A stretch of DNA of 50,043 nt from a virus, in the IMG/VR virus record IMGVR_UViG_3300047508_000210, positions 1 to 50,043 of that record. One strand, written 5' to 3'. The notes under the pieces are model-generated. The model saw only the letters and a program-made list of their open reading frames with translations, was not told the origin of the DNA and searched no databases. The translations under genes and the position numbers were made by a program. This document shows positions 1 through 7,312 of this stretch, in pieces. The number at the start of each line of letters is the position of its first letter. Positions within the stretch are counted from its first letter, which is position 1.

Positions 1-127
1 CCTTGCTATTCCCTTGCGATTAAGCGATTATTCAAAATCTATGGTACTCTCACGGTGGGATGTACTCACTCCCCCTCCCATACCCCTATACCTATATATT
101 TATTTTTTTTTTTTTTTTTTTTTATTT
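1..127. repeat. Terminal direct repeat, left copy (circular overlap)
   Basis: Bases 1-127 are identical to 49917-50043, including the length of the 21-T run. The sequence therefore closes into a circle of about 49,916 bp. A 127-bp overlap matches a common assembler word size, so it is more likely an assembly overlap of a circular or permuted genome than a real physical terminal repeat. The sequence alone cannot exclude a true repeat. Confidence 0.95.
103..123. other. 21-T homopolymer in an AT-rich core
   Basis: An uninterrupted run of 21 T preceded by CTATATATTTA. It lies beside the dyad centre and is the least stable stretch in the window, a possible DNA-unwinding element. Its exact length is uncertain because homopolymers are sequenced poorly. 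Confidence 0.5.
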
Positions 128-203
128 CATTTAGACACGTGTACAGGGGGAGTAGGTACACTAGCAGGGGATAGGCATGAAGGTTTTTGTTAATCGCTTA
201 ATC

Positions 204-247
204 GCAAGGATATCGTGAGGATATCTCTTGGATATCGCAAGGATATG
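204..247 (+). repeat. Right iteron array, four 11-bp repeats
   Basis: Four head-to-tail copies start at 204, 215, 226 and 237: GCAAGGATATC, GTGAGGATATC, TCTTGGATATC and GCAAGGATATG. GGATAT is invariant. The 11-bp period is close to one helical turn, so a bound protein would contact one DNA face repeatedly. The array abuts the 19-bp inverted repeat. Confidence 0.85.
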
Positions 248-362
248 GCACGAATGGCTAGCGAAGAATTAGATGCGCGTTATCTAAATTTAATGCGAGA
301 CAAATGCAATCGACTGGCCTAGTGTCGTCATCGTGGTAATCACGCCACCAAGGACCAAACCC

Positions 363-707
363 ATGACCATCAACTTTAAATCCGCTGAAACCCAAGCTAA
401 CGCCATCCTACGCGCCGACCGCGCCAAGCTTACATGGGCGAAGATGCCATTCGCCGACATGCCAAAGGACATCCAATCCCTTGCCATCACAGCCGTCGAG
501 GCCGAGCTAGTCGCCCGCAGCGCCAAGGCTGCTCTCCAATCTGCCCTTGACGATAAGGTCGTCGCCCCTACTGGCAAGCGTCTGATCGTCACCCTTGGTC
601 GTGATGTCTCCGTCAACACCGATAGCGTCCTAGTCGCATGGGCTAACGCCTCTGCCCCATCCACGCGCACCATGACCTTCGACCAGTTCCTCAAATCCAA
701 CGCCTAG
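363..707 (+). CDS. Hypothetical protein, first rightward gene
   Basis: Encodes 114 residues with no family I recognise. The protein is mostly helical in appearance and rich in alanine and valine, with a short basic segment and a C-terminal FDQFLKSNA. ATG at 363 is preferred over the upstream in-frame GTG at 333 because AAGGA lies about eight bases before it. It is the first gene right of the dyad and is followed by a non-coding gap, so it is probably its own unit. A DNA-binding or regulatory role is possible from position only. Confidence 0.7.
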   Translation: MTINFKSAETQANAILRADRAKLTWAKMPFADMPKDIQSLAITAVEAELVARSAKAALQSALDDKVVAPTGKRLIVTLGRDVSVNTDSVLVAWANASAPSTRTMTFDQFLKSNA

Positions 708-935
708 CCGGCCCGCTCCGCCACCGCCCCTGGGATGGCCGATCGCCACCCCGGGGGCCAAAATTTTGCCTTCTCGCGCGCGGCAGAGGGTATGGGGGCA
801 AAAATTGAGATTTTAAGATTGGTGTATGGGTCTACCAGCAAAAATTATAAATTTGAGAATGGTGTATTAGGGAACATATTGAGCTGTGAAATAGTTCTTG
901 ACTTTTAACCCGAAGGGTAGGAAGGTTGGGGGACA
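708..935 (+). promoter_or_regulatory. Intergenic region with tandem AT-rich repeat and possible promoter
   Basis: A 228-bp gap with no convincing gene. It has a GC-rich start, a near-palindrome GGCCAAAATTTTGCC at about 755-769, and two imperfect 33-bp repeats at 798-830 and 838-870, each starting GCAAAAATT and containing GGTGTAT. TTGAGA (853-858), a 16-base spacer and CATATT (875-880) could be a sigma-70 promoter for the late block. The repeats could be operator sites. TAACCCGAAGGGTA lies just downstream. Confidence 0.4.
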
Positions 936-1322
936 ATGGGCGAAGTGGCGAAGGCGGTGAATGGTTCGGCCTTGCTTGGTGCAGGGGTTTATCTCCTATA
1001 CCTTGCGGGCGAGGTTGTCTACGTCGGCAAATCCAAATGCCTGCTCAATCGAATCTACGCCCATCACTACCGGCAACGTTACCGCGATCGCCCGCATGTC
1101 ACCGATCCCGCCGAGGGAATTGAGTTCGATGGCCTCGAGTTCGTCGCCTGCCGCCCGTCCCGCCTCGACGAACTCGAGACCGCCCTCATCAAACTCTATT
1201 CCCCCCGCCACAACATCCAACATAACCAAATCACCATCGCCGAAATCGTGAACGACATCCTAACCACCCTTCCCCAACCACCGCCACAACCGCGGATGTT
1301 CAAATGTCGCCCGCTAGCCTAG
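936..1322 (+). CDS. GIY-YIG family nuclease-like protein
   Basis: Encodes 128 residues. GVY (17-19) and YVG (29-31) form the GIY-YIG signature, followed by an arginine (R39) and a helix with glutamate E81 in ELETALIKLYSP leading to RHN. These are the expected active-site positions of this endonuclease fold. The domain is almost the whole protein, as in stand-alone nicking nucleases and in UvrC-like fragments. A GGGGGACA stretch precedes the ATG. The 3' end overlaps the next gene by 19 bp. Placement before the small terminase suggests a role in genome processing or packaging, or a homing-type nuclease; this is inference. Confidence 0.75.
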   Translation: MGEVAKAVNGSALLGAGVYLLYLAGEVVYVGKSKCLLNRIYAHHYRQRYRDRPHVTDPAEGIEFDGLEFVACRPSRLDELETALIKLYSPRHNIQHNQITIAEIVNDILTTLPQPPPQPRMFKCRPLA

Positions 1323-1843
1323 CCCATCGCAAGCCCGGCACCGCTACCATTCTCTCAGTCCGCCCGTTGACCGAGGCGGATTTGTCACATCTACGGGAGC
1401 GCGCTGTCCAGCAACCCATCCAGAAAATGCGTGATAGCCATCATCGCGTCGCCCGACTCATGGCCTCGGGTGTTTACAAAGACTATGAAGTCGCCCGCAT
1501 GTGCGGCTATTCCCTCGCCATGATCGGCCTCCTTCGCCACGACCCAGCCTTCAACGAAACCCTCGCCCACTATCGCGCGCTAGAATTCAACGAAGCCTCC
1601 GACTTCATCGCCCGTGAGCGAGAGGTCATGGAAGACCACGCAGTCAAAGCCAATCGCCGAATCACCGACATCCTCGACGACGAGGACACACCAATCCCCC
1701 TCGAGAAGCTCATCGCCCTCCGCGCTGATGCCCACGACCGCGTTGGCCTAACCAAAAAGCAAACCAACCTAAACCTCAACGTCGACTTCGCCGCCAAGCT
1801 CGAAGCCGCCATTGCCCGTACCAAGAAGGTTGCCGCAGAATGA
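1304..1843 (+). CDS. Putative terminase small subunit
   Basis: Encodes 179 residues. A helix-turn-helix-like segment at about 48-75 (YKDYEVARMCGYSLAMIGLL) fits the DNA-recognition domain of phage small terminases. It is followed by acidic helices and a C-terminal helical tail. It would recognise the packaging site and load the large subunit. The large terminase lies 1.35 kb downstream, separated by two exported-protein genes and a micro-ORF, an unusual interruption. It overlaps the GIY-YIG gene by 19 bp and the next gene by ATGA. The assignment rests on motif and position, not on a diagnostic residue set. Confidence 0.6.
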   Translation: MSPASLAHRKPGTATILSVRPLTEADLSHLRERAVQQPIQKMRDSHHRVARLMASGVYKDYEVARMCGYSLAMIGLLRHDPAFNETLAHYRALEFNEASDFIAREREVMEDHAVKANRRITDILDDEDTPIPLEKLIALRADAHDRVGLTKKQTNLNLNVDFAAKLEAAIARTKKVAAE

Positions 1844-2205
1844 AACGCCTCGCCCTAGTCGTTGCCCTATCGCTAGGGCTTGCCGTTCCAGGCTTATGCC
1901 AAATCGCCCCGAACACTTGGATCGCGGCGGCATACAACTTCACCAACATCACCACCGACGCAACGACCACGGTCGTCTCCGGGCCCAGCGTCCTCGGCGC
2001 GATCTGTATCAATACCACCGCGTCAACCGAAACCATCACCATCTACAACAACACCGCTGCCTCCGGGACCAAAGTCGGCACCATCACTCTCGGCACTTCC
2101 TCCGGCGGTTGCTATTCCTACAACGCCTACCTCGCTACCGGCCTCACCATCGTCACAGCCGTCGCAGCTGGTGACATTACCGTAATCTGGCATCCCGTTC
2201 CGTGA
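1840..2205 (+). CDS. Exported small beta-rich protein (decoration-like)
   Basis: Encodes 121 residues. Residues 1-20 form a Sec signal peptide (basic MKR, hydrophobic core, cleavage near GLC-QIA). The mature part is a Thr/Ser-rich beta protein; the order AICIN, TITIYNNTAASGTKVGTI, GLTIVTA, DITVIW resembles a small beta-sandwich family common among phage structural proteins. Two cysteines remain after cleavage. The cysteine at the cleavage site is not in a clear lipobox. Start overlaps the small terminase by ATGA. Export is odd for a virion protein. Either the signal is real and the protein acts in the periplasm, or the hydrophobic N-terminus has another use. Confidence 0.65.
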   Translation: MKRLALVVALSLGLAVPGLCQIAPNTWIAAAYNFTNITTDATTTVVSGPSVLGAICINTTASTETITIYNNTAASGTKVGTITLGTSSGGCYSYNAYLATGLTIVTAVAAGDITVIWHPVP

Positions 2206-3092
2206 TACGTTACCTCTTCATATTCCTCTTCCTCCTCGGTGTCACCCCGGCCCCGGCCCAAATGCTATTGCTCGGCTCCAGCAGCCCTGTCTCCAGTGGA
2301 GGCGGCGCCCCAGCCGGATGTACCGCTGCCACCAATTATCTCGCCCGCACAACCGGTGGTAACGAAGGCGGCAACGCAACCAACATCACCACCCTAATCT
2401 GTGGCCTCGTCACCGACGGCGTCATTACTGGCGATCTCTCTGGGGCGACTGGTTGCGGCGCATTCTTCGACGGGCTCTATATCACCGCGCAGCAAAACGC
2501 AACCGACGCCAAACTAAACCTATGCGGGACGAGCTACGGGTTGGGAACAACAACCGCGACGTTCACATCCTATCAAGGTTACTCAGCCTTTCCATCCCCG
2601 CCAATAGACACAGGGTTCAACCCATCCACAGCTAGCGGTCATTTTAACCCCGGCTCGGGGGGTGGGTTTGTTGGCAGCATGTCTGTTTGGGCATACGATG
2701 CGCCAAATAATATACAGGTGGGAACGTCTTCATCTGGCACCAGTTTTACCTATCTTCTTGCTAATTTATCCTCCGTGTTTTATTGTGATATTAACAATTC
2801 CGCCGCTGATAATTCCGTCGCGTCCCCAACGACGAACGGGTTTTATAGCTGCGACCGAACAGGGCAAACCAACACCAATTTATATTTTAACGGCTCTAGC
2901 TTAGGCACAGGTAACGCTGCGGCATCTAACGCCGTAGACAACATTGATCTATTCATCGGAGGTCGTCAAACGGATTTAAGTACCACCAAAACCCTTAGTG
3001 AGGCGAGCTTCGGCGGTCCACTTGGCGCAACCCTTCAAACTGCTCTCTACACCCGCCTCCGCGCCTACATGACCGCGGTAGGTGTGCCATGA
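2202..3092 (+). CDS. Exported lectin-like (concanavalin/LamG-type) phage protein
   Basis: Encodes 296 residues. A signal peptide (residues 1-19, ending APAQ) precedes a Gly/Ser linker and a domain with the hallmarks of the lectin-like C-terminal domains of phage tail and fibre proteins: NYLARTTG, LICGLVTDGV, IDTGFNPSTASG, NLYFNGSSLGTG, IDLFIGGR and an ending helix LRAYMTAVGV. Such domains usually bind glycans. Six cysteines suggest disulfides. It starts with GTG in a GTGA overlap. Bases about 2640-2990 are visibly more AT-rich than their surroundings, suggesting recent acquisition of the C-terminal half. Confidence 0.65.
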   Translation: MIRYLFIFLFLLGVTPAPAQMLLLGSSSPVSSGGGAPAGCTAATNYLARTTGGNEGGNATNITTLICGLVTDGVITGDLSGATGCGAFFDGLYITAQQNATDAKLNLCGTSYGLGTTTATFTSYQGYSAFPSPPIDTGFNPSTASGHFNPGSGGGFVGSMSVWAYDAPNNIQVGTSSSGTSFTYLLANLSSVFYCDINNSAADNSVASPTTNGFYSCDRTGQTNTNLYFNGSSLGTGNAAASNAVDNIDLFIGGRQTDLSTTKTLSEASFGGPLGATLQTALYTRLRAYMTAVGVP

Positions 3093-3199
3093 ATCCAGCA
3101 GCGGTCTCCCCCGCGCTGGTGAGACCCCCGGCCTCGTCGACGTTATTGGGCTTCGTCGACTTGATGGCCGGGGGTCGACCGGACCGCCACCATGGATGA
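3089..3199 (+). CDS. Coupled micro-ORF before terminase (36 aa)
   Basis: ATGA overlap with the preceding stop opens a 36-codon frame (MNPAAVSPALVRPPASS...) ending TGA inside the first codons of the large terminase. It contains a strong hairpin. It may serve to carry ribosomes to the terminase start rather than make a functional peptide; no homology is recognisable. Confidence 0.35.
   Translation: MNPAAVSPALVRPPASSTLLGFVDLMAGGRPDRHHG
3123..3176 (+). promoter_or_regulatory. Strong two-step hairpin just upstream of terL
   Basis: GACCCCCGGCC (3123-3133) pairs perfectly with GGCCGGGGGTC (3166-3176). Inside it, GTCGAC at 3136-3141 pairs with GTCGAC at 3155-3160. It ends 15 bases before the terminase ATG. 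No T-run follows, so it is not a standard terminator. It may control terminase translation or mark a packaging site. Confidence 0.6.
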
Positions 3200-4700
3200 G
3201 AAAGTCATCGCATGGCTCGCCGAAGTCCGCGACGATCCCCTCGCCTTCACCCTTGGCGCCTACCCATGGGGCGTGCCCGGCACGGTCCTCGAAAACTACC
3301 ACGGCCCCGATGACTGGTCCCGCGAACTCATGGAGCGCATCCGTACCGGCCTCCTCACTCCCAATGCCGCAATCCAAGAAGCCACCGCTTCCGGCCACGG
3401 TATCGGCAAATCCGCCACCGTCTCATGGCTCATCATGTGGGCCTTTTGCACTTTCCCCGATTGCCGCGGTACCATCACCGCCAACACCGAAGTCCAGCTT
3501 AAAACCAAAACCTGGTCTGAACTCGGCAAATGGTTCAACCTCTGCTGGTTCGCCCAAGACTCCTTCAACCTCGAAGCAACGGCGTTATTCAGCCGCGACC
3601 CCAACCGCAAATTCACATGGCGCATCGACATGGTGCCATGGTCCAAAAACCACCCCGCCGCGTTCGCCGGACTTCACAACCAAGGCAAACGCATAATCCT
3701 CCTCTTCGACGAGGCGTCAGAAATCGATGACATCATCTGGGAGACTGCCGAAGGGGCGCTCACTGACACAGACACGCAAATCCTATGGCTCGTCTTCGGC
3801 AATCCCACCCGAAACGTGGGCCGATTTCGTGAGTGCTTTGAAGGCGGAAGCCATGCGGAGTCGTGGCATTCCCGACAGATCGATTCACGTACCGTCAAGA
3901 TCACCAACAAATCCCGATTCGAACGATGGATAAAAACCTATGGCGCTGACTCTGACTTCGTTAGAGTTCGTGTTCTTGGACAGTTCCCTCGGCGCGGACT
4001 CCAAGAGTTTTTCTCTGCGAGCGACATCAGCGAAGCGATGTCCCGTGAACTCCCTTACACAGACCGATCTACACCGCTTGCTATTGGAGTTGACGTTGCC
4101 CGTTACGGTGGAAACAACTCCGTCATTTTCCCCCGCAAAGGCCGAGACGCCCGATCAATAGAACGGCAATCCTTCAATGGCCTCTCAACCACCGAACTCA
4201 CCAACAAGATTTTCGAGGCTTGGCAGCGTTGGCGTCCTGATGGTATTTTTATTGATGGCGGCGGTGTTGGTGGCGGCGTCGTTGATCAGTGTCGTAATAT
4301 ACGGCTGGCCGTTCACGAGGTTCAGTTCGGCGGAAAGGATGACATCACCGGCGTCAACGTCGACACTTCCGGCGAGCGCTACGCTAACAAACGAGCGGCC
4401 ATGTATGGGGCCGTTAGGGCTTGGCTCAAGTCCGGGGCCTTGCCCAACGATCCAGAATTAAAACAGGCGATGCTTGCAATCCGCTACACCATCCAAGAAA
4501 AAACCGGGGCGATTCTCCTCATCGCCAAAGAGGATTTGATGGAGGACAATCCAAACCTTGTCCTCGACGATCTTGATGCCCTAGCCTGTACCTTCGGCGG
4601 TCCACTAGTCGCCAGCGCCATCGCCGGTGGCGAGTTCCCCCACCGCGATCTCGTCGAATCCGAATACGATCCCTACGATGCCCAAAGGATAGCGGCATGA
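3192..4700 (+). CDS. terL: Terminase large subunit
   Basis: Encodes 502 residues: the DNA-packaging motor that docks on the portal, hydrolyses ATP and cuts the concatemer. ATPase domain: Walker A-like GHGIGKS (68-74), Walker B IILLFDE (168-174, with D173 and E174) and coupling motif FGNPT (203-207). The C-terminal RNase H-like nuclease has D301 in GVDVARYG, D355 in IFIDGGG and an aspartate cluster DDLDAL (459-464). The length is normal for phage terminases. The next gene overlaps its end by ATGA. A hairpin lies directly before the start. Confidence 0.95.
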   Translation: MDEKVIAWLAEVRDDPLAFTLGAYPWGVPGTVLENYHGPDDWSRELMERIRTGLLTPNAAIQEATASGHGIGKSATVSWLIMWAFCTFPDCRGTITANTEVQLKTKTWSELGKWFNLCWFAQDSFNLEATALFSRDPNRKFTWRIDMVPWSKNHPAAFAGLHNQGKRIILLFDEASEIDDIIWETAEGALTDTDTQILWLVFGNPTRNVGRFRECFEGGSHAESWHSRQIDSRTVKITNKSRFERWIKTYGADSDFVRVRVLGQFPRRGLQEFFSASDISEAMSRELPYTDRSTPLAIGVDVARYGGNNSVIFPRKGRDARSIERQSFNGLSTTELTNKIFEAWQRWRPDGIFIDGGGVGGGVVDQCRNIRLAVHEVQFGGKDDITGVNVDTSGERYANKRAAMYGAVRAWLKSGALPNDPELKQAMLAIRYTIQEKTGAILLIAKEDLMEDNPNLVLDDLDALACTFGGPLVASAIAGGEFPHRDLVESEYDPYDAQRIAA

Positions 4701-4981
4701 AACTCCCCTTTTTCTACAACGTCATCCTCTGTGACCCCGTCTCCGCGGCCATCGGTCTAGGCGCTGCCCTCGTCGGTACGGCTGGCACCCTTCTCGCCCC
4801 AAAGCCCAAAACCCCTGCTCCACCCAACGTCCCTGCTCCCCCACCCCCAATCCAACAACCCCAAGGCACTCCCGCTACCGCCGGTGGTACCCAACAAGCC
4901 CCATCCTTCCTCGCCGCTGCCGCTGCCCCTGCCCAAGCCAATACCATCGGCGGTGCTGGCAAAACCCTCCTCGGCCAATAG
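4697..4981 (+). CDS. Small Pro/Ala-rich protein with hydrophobic N-terminus
   Basis: Encodes 94 residues: a hydrophobic stretch (about 15-34, AAIGLGAALVGTAGTLLAP), then a proline-rich, low-complexity linker and an Ala-rich tail. Small proteins of this kind commonly sit between terminase and portal in T7-like and BPP-1-like phages; their function is unknown. ATGA overlap with terL. It could be membrane-associated or a disordered head-assembly factor. Confidence 0.65.
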   Translation: MKLPFFYNVILCDPVSAAIGLGAALVGTAGTLLAPKPKTPAPPNVPAPPPPIQQPQGTPATAGGTQQAPSFLAAAAAPAQANTIGGAGKTLLGQ

Positions 4982-4984
4982 CCC

Positions 4985-5155
4985 ATGGCCCTCGTTGTTC
5001 CCATTCGCAAGGATGTCCCCGCCGCCCCTCAAGGCCCAATGTCCACGACCCAACCGCCCGATCCCAACTTCCTCCTCATGGCCGCTGCCCTAATGCATCG
5101 CGACGGCCGACTGATTAAGAAAGACTCCGTTGGCAAAGACCAACAACCCCAGTAA
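4985..5155 (+). CDS. Small hypothetical protein (56 aa)
   Basis: ATG at 4985, three bases after the previous stop, encodes 56 residues: MALVVPIRKDVPA..., a Pro-rich middle, a helical LLMAAALMHRDGRLI and a charged end. The last 26 bases overlap the portal start in another frame. Tight packing and plausible codon use support it. Function unknown. Confidence 0.55.
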   Translation: MALVVPIRKDVPAAPQGPMSTTQPPDPNFLLMAAALMHRDGRLIKKDSVGKDQQPQ

Positions 5156-6899
5156 AGCCAGAGCGGTTGGGCCCATTCGCCCAATCACCGAGGCTGATTA
5201 TTCCTACCATCGCTATTGCGAGGGGCGACTTATCGCGCTCCGCGTCAACCGTTATTCATGGTGGGTCCACTGGCGCGAACTCGCGGACTACACCCTCCCA
5301 CGGAGGTACAAATGGCTGATCACCCCAAACCAGATGGCACGCGGAGCCCCGATCAACCAGCACATCCTCGACTCAACTGGAACGATCTGCGCACGCAACC
5401 TCGCTTCGGGCCTTGTCAGTGGGAAATCATCGCCAACCCAGCAGTGGTTTCGGCTGAAAATTGGGAAGTTAGATTCTACTCAGACTTCGCCCGTGAGTTT
5501 ATGGCTCGCTGAGTGTGAACGCCTGCTCTATCTCATCTTCGCCGAGTCCAACTTCTACACCGCCATCGGGGTTTTCTACTTCGACCTCGTTGTCTTCGGC
5601 ACCGCGGTCACCCTCGAATACCCCGACTTCAAAACCGTCGTCAACTTCATCAACCCATGCCTTGGCGAATACTACGTCGACATCGACGGCAACTACCGCC
5701 CCTGCGTGTTCTATCGCGAATTCACCATGACCGTCGACGCCTGCGTCTCGGAGTTCGGCCTTGAAAACTGCAGCGCCCCGATCCAAGAACTCTACCTCGA
5801 CCCAAGTGGAGCCAACCGCACTCGCGAACTTATTGTCGCCCATTCCATTGAGCCCAACGACGATGGCAATGCTCGAGCTTTTAACTATGATGCCAGCTGG
5901 GCTTACCGAGAAGCTTATTGGGAATGGGGCGGAAGCACTTCGCCTCAGGGAGGCGCTACGGCTCCTCCTGGATTCCTACGCAAGCGCGGCTACAACGAAA
6001 ACCCGGCTATCATAGGGAGATGGGACATTGTCTCGAACGACCCGTACGGTCGATCGCCTGGTATGGATGCGCTACCAGACATTAAGCAAATCCAACTGGA
6101 ACAACGCCGCAAGGCGCAAGCTATTGATAAGATGGTCAACCCGCCGCTGGTGGCCGATGTGCAACTTAAAAACCAGCCAGCGAACCTTACACCGGGTGGC
6201 ATTACGTACGTCGCAGGGTTTACTTCTGGAGGTAAACCAGGTTTTGCATCCGTTTATGAAACCAAATTCCCCGTGCAGGAAATCACCCAAGATTTGATGG
6301 AGGTGAAGCAACGTGTCAGTCAGGTCTTCTTTAATGATGTCCTCAAGGTTGCCAGTCAGTACGAAACCCGGTCTAACGTTACAGCTGTCGAGTGGGACCT
6401 ACGTAAGTCAGAAGCCTTGGTCATGTTGGGGCCTGTTCTTGAGCGCATCGATACCGAGGTTCTCAAACCCATCGTTGAACGGACTTTCAACATTGCTAAC
6501 CGAGCCGGTGTCCTACCGCCTCCCCCACCCGAGGTCCAAGGACAAATGCTTAACATCGAGTTCATTTCTATGTTATCCCAGGCTCAACAAGCCACTCAGT
6601 CCGGTTCTATTGAACGAATGTTTACGATAGGCGCCCAACTCGCGGGCATCGACCCCTCCGCCATGGACAACATCGACGTTGACTATGGCCTAGATAAGAT
6701 GTCCTCCCTCCTCGGCAATGACCCCAAGATGATCCGCTCGCCCGAAGCCCTTGCCGCCATCCGCAAACAACGCGCCGACCAAATGGCACAAGCCCAGCAG
6801 GCCGACATCGCCAACAAACTTTCCGCCGGGGCAAAGAACCTCTCCACCGCCCCACAACCCGGCTCTCCCCTCGAGTCCATGATGGGAGGTAGCCAGTAA
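5130..6899 (+). CDS. Portal (head-tail connector) protein
   Basis: Encodes 589 residues of the T7 gp8-like connector family, the dodecameric ring at the capsid vertex through which DNA passes. Typical features are YCEGRLIALRVNRYSWWVHW near the N-terminus, DSTGTICARNLASGLVSG, and a central KAQAIDKMVNPPLVAD with GGITYVAGF, followed by a helical stem and a Gln/Ala-rich C-terminal tail. The start is TTG at 5130, the only reasonable one upstream of the conserved block; AAGAAAGA precedes it. Position directly after terL and before the scaffold and capsid genes agrees. Confidence 0.9.
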   Translation: MAKTNNPSKARAVGPIRPITEADYSYHRYCEGRLIALRVNRYSWWVHWRELADYTLPRRYKWLITPNQMARGAPINQHILDSTGTICARNLASGLVSGKSSPTQQWFRLKIGKLDSTQTSPVSLWLAECERLLYLIFAESNFYTAIGVFYFDLVVFGTAVTLEYPDFKTVVNFINPCLGEYYVDIDGNYRPCVFYREFTMTVDACVSEFGLENCSAPIQELYLDPSGANRTRELIVAHSIEPNDDGNARAFNYDASWAYREAYWEWGGSTSPQGGATAPPGFLRKRGYNENPAIIGRWDIVSNDPYGRSPGMDALPDIKQIQLEQRRKAQAIDKMVNPPLVADVQLKNQPANLTPGGITYVAGFTSGGKPGFASVYETKFPVQEITQDLMEVKQRVSQVFFNDVLKVASQYETRSNVTAVEWDLRKSEALVMLGPVLERIDTEVLKPIVERTFNIANRAGVLPPPPPEVQGQMLNIEFISMLSQAQQATQSGSIERMFTIGAQLAGIDPSAMDNIDVDYGLDKMSSLLGNDPKMIRSPEALAAIRKQRADQMAQAQQADIANKLSAGAKNLSTAPQPGSPLESMMGGSQ

Positions 6900-7312
6900 T
6901 GTACAATGCCTCCGATCGCAAGCAAATCCGCGCGGCCGAGAAAGCGGCCCAACGCAGCGACCTATCCAAAATCGAATTCCTCAAGTCCATGCTCGCATCC
7001 CCAGGCGGTCGCCTGTGGTTCTACGATCTCCTCGAATCTTGCCACCTCTTCTCCGACATCCCCACCTTCGAGCCCTACAAAGACGCCTATCGCCAAGGAG
7101 AACGCAACGTCGGGTTGCGTATCTTCTCCGACATAATCACCAACTGCCCCGACCAGTACATCTCCATGATGAAGGACGCCAATGCCCGAAGATCAGAACT
7201 CGACGCAGCCATCTCCCCCGACCGAGAGCCCGCAGCCGAATACGACCGAAGCCCGGACCCCAGATGGGACGCTCAAGGACCAGAGTTCCCTCCAACCAGC
7301 GGTAACGAATGA
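6899..7312 (+). CDS. Bbp19-like head protein
   Basis: Encodes 137 residues. The core GGRLWFYDLLESCHLFSDIP (about 38-57) followed by a GERNVGLRIFSDI segment matches the Bbp19-type family that sits between portal and capsid genes in BPP-1-like phages; the exact function is unknown. The start shares one base with the portal stop (TAATG). The charged C-terminal 40 residues are encoded in a 131-bp overlap with the scaffold gene in another frame, so that tail may be poorly constrained. Confidence 0.7.
   Translation: MYNASDRKQIRAAEKAAQRSDLSKIEFLKSMLASPGGRLWFYDLLESCHLFSDIPTFEPYKDAYRQGERNVGLRIFSDIITNCPDQYISMMKDANARRSELDAAISPDREPAAEYDRSPDPRWDAQGPEFPPTSGNE

Larger units (their letters stand above)
1..247. 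other. Candidate replication origin / divergent control region with centred dyad
   Basis: Several inverted elements share one centre at about base 110.5: TTAATCGC-type 19-bp arms at 12-30 and 191-209 (perfect); GTAC-nn-ACTCCCCCT arms at 62-76 and 145-159 (13 of 15 match); and 11-bp iterons at 204-247, mirrored by copies at 49890-49933 (7-17 holds the last left copy). The core between the inner arms is AT-rich and contains a 21-T run (103-123). Inverted iteron arrays around an AT-rich core resemble replication origins. The region also lies exactly between the divergent gene blocks, so it may instead or additionally control transcription. Origin function is inferred. Confidence 0.55.

Noticed and set aside
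1-127. T7-type physical terminal repeat
   Set aside because: The length equals a common assembler word size and the repeat cuts through a symmetric control region; an assembly overlap is simpler, though not proven.
204-247. CRISPR array
   Set aside because: The repeats are 11 bp, directly adjacent and without unique spacers; they are iterons.
1840-2205. Lipoprotein
   Set aside because: The cysteine near the cleavage site is preceded by P-G-L, not by a lipobox such as L-A-G.
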